Part shown: piece by piece, positions 56,131 to 64,000 of the stretch
Position numbering within the stretch: position 1 is the first letter of the stretch
How the letters are laid out: each line of letters begins with the position of its first letter
From: Saccopteryx bilineata
Taxonomy: Eukaryota > Chordata > Mammalia > Chiroptera > Emballonuridae
Direction of reading: 5' to 3'
Assembly (NCBI RefSeq): GCF_036850765.1
Contig: NC_089491.1
Coordinates: 131,308,266 to 131,372,265, forward strand
Length of the DNA: 64,000 bases
Notes under the pieces: model-generated
Told to the model about the DNA's origin: nothing
Database searches by the model: none
The model's input: the letters and a program-made list of their open reading frames with translations, nothing else
Translations under genes and position numbers: made by a program

Positions 56131-57900
56131 AAAATAAAAAATATACATGCTAAACACTTCATGTTTTACAAGGATGCATACTTATTCAGAAATGTATATC
56201 AAATACATTGGAGCAGCAATCCATTGCAGGTATAAAGGGGGTGGTGGGTGTTCAGTGGAAGGAATGAGAATAATGAGGGTAGGATCTCCCCCCCCCCCCA
56301 CAAACCTCATATGGAACAATGATCATGTGTGTTGTACTGAGGAGTATAAAGAATAAAAAACATTTTACCTGAGATACCTAAAGACCATCTTCTTCTAGAG
56401 AGATGCACACTTCAATAGAAGGCATTGTGGATTTCCCAAAGATATTTAGTAAATTACTGAATTTCACAGACCTATTGATCTATCCATTCATATATTTTTA
56501 CTGAGTCTTTCCTATGTGTGCCCCTCTGTTCTAAGGTTGGAGCTACAAAGATGAAAGAGACAGAAGGTTCCCCTCATAATCATGTAATTCAGTAATGCCA
56601 AAATTTATTTTCCCGTGGGAACAAAATTATGTATACTTGTCAGGCTCCCAGACAAACCAAGCAAAGCTTACTTAATACATAAACTAGTTTAACTCTAGTG
56701 CTAATATAATATACAGAGTTCTGGACAAAAGTGGCCATATCTTATATAAATAGTAAATTGGATAAAGAAGAGTTTCCTCATCTTGGGTTCATAAACAACC
56801 CCAAGAAAACATTTGGAATATGTCTGGTTTTTCTTTACTCTTCCCCAGTCTTCCCTTTTGCATTGTTCTCTTAAGGCCACCTCCCCAAATCTCAGTGTCT
56901 TCCTGTTCTTCTCACCCTTCTCTGTGGTCTGTGCCATCTCACAAAATGCTCCAGGTTCTACAATGACTCACTTTCCTTCTTCCAGTTCTTCAACACTCCT
57001 AATCTGCAGTAGTTGTGAGGAGAAAAAAATCTGATTGAAATAATTTGCAAGAATTCACATTCCTTCTTGTGGCAATAGATCGACACCTGCTCCCTGCTCC
57101 CATCCCTTGGGAGGGTTTCTAGTCTAGATTTTAGGTGTTATTTAGAACTCCGTGTATTTTTAATAATGTAAAATCAACATGTAGCCATAGTCTTTTCTTT
57201 AGATATCCATATATATACTAAAAATTATTATGAGATTTTTGAAAATGCTATTCTGAGACTTGTGTGTTGTTGTTTAGAATGAGTGCAGGTAAGATTTCAA
57301 CATGAACTACTCTATCCCTGTATTCTTTAAATACTTGTATATTAAAAATAATGATAGGATTGTTCAATATTAATATTTCCAAACTCAATTTGATATTGCT
57401 TTTAATTTAATAAAAAAAATTTGAGGTGTAATTGCATCTACTATAATTGTTATGATCACTTGAAAAAAAGAATAGGAGGACACAGTGCTTAGATTAGCCA
57501 ATGCTTCTAATTTTTAAAATTTAAGTCTTCTTCAGGATTTAGCATATGAGGTAAAATTATTTTTTAAAATTGAATTATCTCCCAGATACCATTGCTATTT
57601 ATTTTAAAGCAGAGGATATAGGACACGGGTCCTTATTTCTGACCAACTCTAATGAGATAAGAATCTATGAAGCTCGTACAAAGATGAGTCCGTGACCAAA
57701 ATGCTTACTCAGTTACTATAGGAGATCAAAAAATAAACTTGGAATCTATAAAAACAAAAAAAAAATGTTTTCTTTGAAAAATATGTCAGGTTTAGGAAAT
57801 TTCTAGGATTTACCTGAAAGAGTGTCCTCTGGAACCAAACAGTGACGTTTTAGGGAAACACTTCGTATCAAGGTGGGAAGACAGGAGGTGGCGTTTTGTG
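56131..57900. other. IL22 upstream region, nothing recognised
   Basis: No gene or clear repeat. A C run lies at 56290-56300. Distal regulatory elements of IL22 may be here, but none can be supported from sequence alone. Confidence 0.35.
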
Positions 57901-57939
57901 GGCTCCTACGGTGGTTAGGTGGTTCTCAGAAGACATCAC

Positions 57940-58035
57940 TGGAAATTAGATAATTGCTGATGTCATAGTTTTTTCACAAGTAAAAAAAGTTTGGTGTCCT
58001 AGGGGCTATAAAAGCAGCAGCTTCTACCTTCCCAT
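57940..58035 (+). promoter_or_regulatory. IL22: IL22 core promoter
   Basis: A TATA box, CTATAAAAG (58006-58014), sits about 28 bases before the inferred transcription start near 58036. A CRE/AP-1-like TGATGTCAT is at about 57958. IL22 is known to be induced in T cells and innate lymphoid cells by STAT3, RORγt and AHR. No site for these was verified here. Confidence 0.7.
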
Positions 58036-58058
58036 CACAAGCAGAATCACTGAAACAG
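58036..58058 (+). other. IL22: IL22 noncoding first exon
   Basis: CACAAGCAGAATCACTGAAAC and following bases end at CAG|GTAAGTG. The wording matches the start of known IL22 mRNAs. It splices to 58158, giving a short 5' UTR of exon 1 plus 58158-58197. Confidence 0.7.
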
Positions 58059-58157
58059 GTAAGTGTTTCAGCAAACTCAGTAAGATTGCTTTGTTTGTTG
58101 TGATACTTCTTGACACTTAATTTTTCCCCCTTTATGTTCTTGTTTTCTTGATACCAG

Positions 58158-58383
58158 GCTGACCTTCCCTAGCTGCCAATTTCTCAAGCTGTCTGCAATG
58201 GCCACCCTGCAGAAATCTGCGAGCTTTTCCCTCACGGGTTCTCTGGCCGCCAGCTGTCTTCTCTTCATTGCCCTGTGGGGGCAGGAGGGAGTGGCTGTGC
58301 CCGTCAGGTCTCACTGCCGGCTGGACGAGTCCGACTTCCAGCAGCCCTATATCACCAACCGCACCTTCATGCTGGCTGAGGAG
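58158..58383 (+). other. IL22: IL22 exon 2: 5' UTR end, signal peptide and helix A
   Basis: Acceptor GATACCAG, then 40 bases of 5' UTR and the ATG at 58198. Codes residues 1-62, including the signal peptide, C40 and the NRT glycosylation site. Donor GAG|GTACTC. Confidence 0.92.
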
Positions 58384-61300
58384 GTACTCATCTCAATCTC
58401 TCTCTATTGTATCTTATCTACTTGGAACACAGATAGTTCTTAAACTTGTCCGCAGGGCACATTTAAGATCTTTAAGAATCCACTATTTATCTCTACTGGT
58501 AGACCCGAGATTATTTTCTGTCTCTCCATAGACTTCCAAGATTGGGCTTTATCAGAAGACTTTCCATTTCAGTCTTTAAAATATGTACATACATTGAATT
58601 TTACCCCAAAAGGAGTCATGTAGTTACCCCTGAGAACATTCATCTTCCCTGTACTCCTCTGTGCATTATTGTAGACTCGTGTACCCATCTGAATTCTTTC
58701 CTTAGTCTTCATGGGGCTGCTCTTGGGAGAGAGGATAGAGTACATTTCTACTTACAAACTTTTTTTCGTCTCCTTGATGTCCAAATACTTAAGTCTTTTT
58801 TTCTCCTGCAGGCTAGTTTGGCAGATAACAACACAGATGTTCGTCTCATTGGAGAGAAATTGTTTCGCGGAGTCAATGTAAGCAATAGAAGTGACGAGCT
58901 GGCAGTGTGCCACGGTTATGATTGTTTGGGGGCGGTAGTGGCCACGGTTTGGGTCTTCTGAGGTGTCCTAATGTGATGACTGCTGAATTTGCCTGCAGAT
59001 GAATGAGCGCTGCTCTCTGATGAGGCAGGTGCTGAACTTTACCATTGAAGAAGTACTGCTCCCCCAGTCTGATAGGTTCCAGCCTTACATGCAGGAGGTG
59101 GTGTCCTTCCTGGCCAGCCTCAGCAACAAGTTACGCCATTGTGTAAGTCCTTTTCCCAGCCTAACTCCACCCACGCCTAGTTGCCTAGATACCTGCCTTC
59201 CCTCCTTCTTCCATTTAGAGCCCTTTCTCCCCAATCTTCTTTGCCCCCTCCCATGCTGGCAGTTGGAGGGATCTCAGCAACGCCATTATAAGAGTCATTT
59301 AGAAGCATAGAGTATTTGTTTTTCCTTAATTAAAGCAAAAGTCACACTTTGAGTTTATGGTGATGGGTGGAGTCTGAAAGACAAGTGCGTAGAAGACTCA
59401 TTTGTCCCTAGGAAAAGCAACTCAAGTTATGTGAGATGAAAAAGATGTTGAGAGCTGTAAAAAAAAAAGACACTTAGCTGAGGAAATGGATCCACTTCAT
59501 ACAAATTAATCAAGAGAAGGGACGGGAAAGAGAAAAGAGGGAAATGAGAAGAGTTAATGTTCCATGGTGGTAGGCAAAGACTCCTGCACTTTTGATGTCA
59601 TGGGAAGTGACAAAATCAAATGTATGTGAATTTGATGGCTCTGAACATTTAAAACTAAGAAAAAAGTTTGAGTGAAGTGAGCAGAACAAAGGGTACTTAG
59701 TACCTATTGAGGAGGACCTATTGTTTATACAATATGTTTTATGTATGTTTCTTGTTCTGAGCATGCATTTTTGATGGGGTATAGTGAAGGTTTTAATCTT
59801 GGCAGAATTTGCATAAGCCACTCCGCTCTTTCCACAGACTTAAACTTCAATATGATTTTGCAAAAATGAAGAGAGGTTCCATATAAGGGAAATGATCGGA
59901 TTCTGGTGTCCAAGGGAATTTAAGAGCTTGGAAAATTTAGGTCATTGGTGAAATCTAGGTCATTGTGGGCACAGATGCTAAGAACTTTAATTCCAGGTGA
60001 ATTGCAACATACCTCAGAGACACCGAGGTTCATAAAGTGTCAATATGACAATGCTAAAATAATCACTCTGGTTTTCCTTTTGTAGCGCATTCAGAGTGAT
60101 GACCATCATATCTACAGAAATGTGCAAAATCTGAAGGACACAGTGAAAAAGGTACTACTAATAACTATTATTGTTGAATCATTAAATAGAAGAGACAAAT
60201 GTTTTTTCTTTCCTTTTTTTCTTTTACCCCCCAAGTTGTAATTTTTCACTTGATTCTTCTACCATTAGGTTGATAATTTAGATGTACATGTATATAGATG
60301 TGTCTATATATTTATAAATCACTTTCCAAATTTTGTGAGTCTTAGAATTCTAGAACTGCTTGTGAAGTTAGATCATCTAATCTTATCACCCCATGTTTTG
60401 GGGACAATCAGTGGCAGAGACAGGACTAGAATGCAGTTCTCCTGAATCCTATTCAGGCTAAAACTCTTTCAGTATCAATACATATTAGTTTCAGTATTAT
60501 TAATTCTTAGGGAAATTTAAGTTATTTCTGCTCCATGTAATCTAAAAAAGCAGTTGTTTAAAATCAAAAAAAGGCCTGGGGTAAATTTATTTGAAGTGAT
60601 TTTTAAAGTCATTAATTTGATGATTTAAAACTTGAAGAAATAAACCCAAAATAACCATAGCAAAATAGCGTGACTTGAATATAGGCTGAATGTCTGGAAT
60701 GATTGATACAGATATTTAATTATCATATAGAATACTCAAGAGCTATTGACTTGATTTTAAAAGCAAGAGTGATCAACTCTTGATTTTCTTTATATAGTTT
60801 CAAACAGAATGAAAATATTAGTAAATAGATTTACTCTAGCAAAAGGCAAGTTCAAAGTGGGAATCTTTCTTCCCCTTCCTTTCTAGTCTCCTCCCCACTG
60901 CAATAAATCCTTAGACAGATAGTGAACATGTAACTGGTGTAGTCTAGTGTATATTTCTACAGTGAAGGATACTGTCATGCAGCGTATTGGGGAAAAGAAT
61001 AACAGTAGAAGGCTCAATTGTGACTCATCCAAAAACCGGAGGAATGATTAGTAGTAGTGAAAGTGACGCTCTTGCATGCAGGTAATTGAACCTCAGAAAC
61101 ATGAAGGCTCTAGTTGATGAAATTTTCAGCAACAGGCATGATTGCAACTCTCCTTTTATTTCATTTCGATGAGTTTTACAAAAAGTATTTCTTCCTGAGC
61201 ATGATTTAATGAACATAGTGATTTCTTCCTTCATAGTTTTTTACTATAACGCTCAATTCTCTTGGCATAGAAGAGGGATCTATATGTGGAGGGCTGACTA

Positions 61301-62593
61301 TGGGCATACCATGGCCAGAAATGCTTTGCCCTTCTGATTTCAAAATTCCCTGATGTCAGCTTACTCAGTGGTCTTTAGAAAAGTAAAGTGTGAGAGAGAA
61401 AAATCTTATGGTGATCTGTATGAGAAAACATAGATTTTAAAGCTTTTACTTCATTTTGAGAGAATCAACTTTTATATGTACAATAGGTTGCCACATAGCC
61501 ACATAGAAGAGTGGTTATGCCTTTTTTTTTTTTTACCCTGTTACTCCAGAAGGCAGAGATGTTTAGAGAGAAAGCTCAACATGAGGAAAGACTGGTCAGC
61601 ACTGACTGAAATGGGAGGGAAGTCTGGGAGGTATTAATTTCCTGTCATTAGAGGAAAAAGCAGAGAGTAGGCTATAGAACAGGTGACAAGACAATAGGGC
61701 AAAAAACTAAAAATTTTTACACAGATGTCTCTTGGTATTGTGCCACAAGAAGAGTGACAAGGAGGAATGGTGGAAGCAGGAAGAGAAGGGAGAGCAAAGT
61801 ATAGGACAATGATGTCTTATGGCTGTTCTTTAAATTACCGAGAGCAAGTTTAATAGAGTGGATGAGTTTCAGAAGAGGATGTTTTGGACTTGAATTTGGG
61901 GTCTCTCCTCCATTGGGTTTGAAAGCCTCATTTACAAATTACTTGGAATAAGGAGAAAGAAGGAATATTAGAACCTGTATTTGGCTTTCTACTAATTAAA
62001 GCAACTGAATAGGGCTTATTTGATATTTTCACAAAAGTGAAAACCTGTTTCTTTTCCTTTGTCAAGAAGGAGAGAACAGAAACTGCCATGTGCACTGGTA
62101 AATGTGTAGTTTGGGTTTAAGGCTGTTGTAAATAATTCACTGGTTAGTGACAGCTGGTGGGGGGGTATGGGGTTGGGCAGACAAGGTAATGGATGGCACT
62201 CCGGGTCCCCCAGCACAGCTTCCACTGCTTGCTCTGGTTGGGAAGTGGTTCAGACAACTTCATTAGAGGCTGTCTGTGAGGTGTGACAGAAATTGACGCC
62301 TCTTGGTGCCCTCTCAGTTCAGTTAGCAATAATTTTAAGGTTTTTGGCAAATCATGTTATATTCTTGCTAAAGGGTATTACTATTAATCTTTTACAAAAG
62401 GCTGAAACTTGGTTTCTGTCTCCAGCAACCTAATCATGCTATCTTTTTCAAATTTGTTCCTCTTTTAAAAACACTGTGCAAATGCTCAAATACTTGTGCT
62501 TTTGTTTTTTCACAGCTTGGAGAGAGTGGAGAGATCAAAGTAATTGGAGAATTAAATTTTCTGTTTATGACCCTGAGAAGTGCCTGCATTTGA
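58198..62593 (+). CDS. IL22: Interleukin-22, five coding exons
   Basis: Coding segments 58198-58383, 58812-58877, 58999-59142, 60086-60151 and 62516-62593 total 179 codons plus TGA, the same length as human IL-22. All introns have GT-AG ends and lie between codons (phase 0). IL-22 is a secreted IL-10-family cytokine that signals through IL22RA1/IL10RB to STAT3 in epithelia. The signal peptide covers about residues 1-33 (hydrophobic core ASCLLFIALW). Four cysteines (C40, C89, C132, C178) are in place for two disulfides. N-glycosylation sites fall at N54, N68 and N97 as in human. Surface changes relative to recalled human sequence include the tract after C132 (RIQSDDHHIYRN). There are no stops or frame changes, so the gene looks functional. 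Confidence 0.97.
58812..58877 (+). other. IL22: IL22 exon 3 (residues 63-84)
   Basis: Acceptor TTCTCCTGCAG, donor AAT|GTAAGC. Reads ASLADNNTDVRLIGEKLFRG then VN. It contains the AB loop with T70, D71 and R73, reported contacts to IL22RA1. Confidence 0.93.
58999..59142 (+). other. IL22: IL22 exon 4 (residues 85-132)
   Basis: Acceptor TTGCCTGCAG, donor TGT|GTAAGT. Carries C89, the NFT glycosylation site (N97) and C132 at the exon end. Confidence 0.94.
60086..60151 (+). other. IL22: IL22 exon 5 (residues 133-154)
   Basis: Acceptor TTTTGTAG, donor AAG|GTACTA. Reads RIQSDDHHIYRNVQNLKDTV then KK. Confidence 0.93.
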
Positions 62594-62956
62594 TCACAGC
62601 AAAGCTGGAAGATAGATAATAACCCTTCTTGCCTACTGGAAATAGCAATAAGATTCCCGAGGTTTTCTTTTACCAAAAGGAAAATGGGAAACCAAATTCC
62701 ACAATCATGGCTAGATTCTAAATAAATAAACTCTTGCTTAGCTTAAAAAACAGAACAATGTCACCTGTGTCCCTAAGACAGGAAGGTGGCACTTCTAAGC
62801 ATAATAAGATTTATTGCTAATGTTTTATTGTAGTTGGCTTTTTATACATTTATATAATTATTTTTAAGCAGTTGTTTATTCGTACAAAAAATTTACTTCC
62901 CATTCTTTTGGGGAAAAAAAACCTAAATGATTTTCTCTTCATAATTAATACTTTAA

Positions 62957-63060
62957 TTTATGAATTTATTTATTGTTATGAGTACTTATTTTATTTATGC
63001 TATTTTACTAATATGGATTTATTTATAGAATAATGATATTGCTACTTAAGCATAAGGCTA
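62957..63060 (+). promoter_or_regulatory. IL22: AU-rich instability element in the IL22 3' UTR
   Basis: Several ATTTA pentamers, some in TTATTTA context (GAATTTATTTATTG, TTATTTTATTTATGC, GGATTTATTTATAG). Such elements bring rapid decay to cytokine mRNAs through TTP-type binding proteins. The effect here is inferred. Confidence 0.75.
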
Positions 63061-63112
63061 TATTAATATTTATGACAATAATTATGACTCTGTAATATGT
63101 TTGTTTGAACTC

Positions 63113-63118
63113 AATAAA
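63113..63118 (+). terminator. IL22: IL22 poly(A) signal
   Basis: AATAAA in ACTCAATAAATACTTTGG, followed by GT/T-rich sequence, at the expected distance from the AU-rich element. Confidence 0.85.
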
Positions 63119-63370
63119 TACTTTGGTATCTTAATTCTTACCGCTTTGTGATTTCTTTTTTTAATATTATCAGTGTCATTGTTGTTCTCATTATCATTAT
63201 TGTTATTATATAATCATTCCCATTTGCTATATGAGCTAAGAACCTTGTGTAAATGAATTTATTCTTGACTAAGCAAATGAGGTGGTTATTAGTATTAATC
63301 TAATTTTACAGATGAGAAATGTGAATTAGAACCCATGTAAAAAATGAGTTTTTAACTATACGCAGTAGAT

Positions 63371-64000
63371 TCTTTTTTTTTAATAAATAATTTTATTTTT
63401 TTAATGGGGCGACATCAATAAATCAGGATACATATATTCAAAGATAACAAGTCCAGGTTATCTTGTCGTTCAATTATGTTGCATATCCATCACCCAAAGT
63501 CAGATTGTCCTCTGTCACCTTCTATCTAGTTTTCTTTGTGCCCCTCCCCCTCCCCTTTCCCCCCTTCGCCCCCTAACCACCACACTCTTATCAATGTCTC
63601 TTAGTTTCACTTTTATGTCCCACCTACGTATGGAATAATGCAGTTCTTGGTTTTTTCTGATTTACTTATTTCGCTTCATATCATGTTATCAAGATCCCAC
63701 CATTTTGCTGTAAATGATCCAATGTCATCATTTCTTATGGCTGATTAGTATTCCATAGTGTATATGTGCCACATCTTCTTTATCCAGTCATCTATTGATG
63801 GGCTTTTTGGTTGTTTCCATGTCCTGGCCCCTGTGAACAATGCTGCAATAAACATGGGGCTGCATGTGTCTTTACGTATCAATGTTTCTGAGTTTTTGGG
63901 ATATATACCCAGTAGAGGGATTGCTGGGTCATAAGGTAGTTCTATTTTCAGTTTTTTGAGGAACCACCATACTTTCTTTCATAATGGTTGTACTACTTTA
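63371..64000 (-). mobile_element. L1 3' end, reverse strand, running off the window
   Basis: The reverse complement of the same L1 family as 21717-29528: T-rich tail, TTTTAATGGGGCGACATCAA, the C-rich complement of the G-rich 3' UTR (63541-63572), then antisense ORF2 text (GGAATAATGCAG, CCAAAAAGCCCATCAATAG-like reversed, TACCCAGTAGAGGGATTGCT). It continues beyond position 64000. Confidence 0.9.

Larger units (their letters stand above)
62516..63135 (+). other. IL22: IL22 last exon: residues 155-179, stop and 3' UTR
   Basis: Acceptor TTTTTTCACAG. Codes 25 residues ending in SACI and a TGA at 62591-62593. The 3' UTR is AU-rich, with clustered ATTTA motifs at about 62957-63035, and carries AATAAA at 63113-63118. 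Cleavage would fall near 63130-63140. Confidence 0.9.

Noticed and set aside
63140..63370. Start of IL26
   Set aside because: Only AT-rich sequence follows the IL22 poly(A) signal before the L1. IL26 would lie beyond the window.

Overview
The window is nuclear DNA from a placental mammal. The repeat content points to a bat, most likely of the horseshoe/leaf-nosed lineage. At least ten copies of tRNA-derived SINEs of the Rhin type (tRNA-like head, pyrimidine-rich middle, tail ending near CTTCAGAAAAATAC) are present, together with a recent L1 family. The bat call rests on recognising these repeats and was not checked against a database. Two host genes sit at the ends, both on + strand. At the left are the last two coding exons of MDM1 (1315-1374 and 2813-2925). 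At the right is a complete IL22 gene (noncoding exon near 58036-58058, five coding exons 58198-62593, poly(A) signal 63113). MDM1 next to IL22 in this orientation is the usual mammalian order beside IL26 and IFNG, which would lie beyond the right edge.

The 55 kb between them is intergenic and full of mobile elements, many nested. The largest is a complete provirus at 11723-19867: two LTRs differing at about eleven positions, a proline-tRNA primer site, a leader with two GACG-tetraloop hairpins, then gag, remnants of pro, pol and env. It is inserted with a 5-bp target duplication into an old reverse-strand MLT1-type LTR. Its gag and pol are gammaretrovirus-like. Its Env carries SDGGGPQDAVR, which fits the motif of the RD114/type-D (ASCT-receptor) interference group. 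All its genes are broken. An in-frame extension with a membrane-spanning segment precedes gag and resembles glyco-Gag.

A full-length L1 lies at 21717-29528 with a 16-bp target duplication. It has only a few breaks in ORF1 and ORF2 and sits at the very tip of a Tigger/pogo-like DNA transposon (29538-30007). Further right are L1 fragments, a Tigger element (39180-41441) interrupted by an LTR and an L1 piece, a hAT-type element with clear terminal repeats (45478-45998), more SINEs, and the start of a reverse-strand L1 that runs off the right edge (63371-64000).

Outside the two host genes no coding sequence looks functional. The points most worth a second look are the glyco-Gag-like leader, the double GACG hairpin and the RDR motif of the provirus, the near-identical duplication of the end of MDM1, the architecture of the L1 5' region, and a tiny retroposed mRNA end at 8329-8393.
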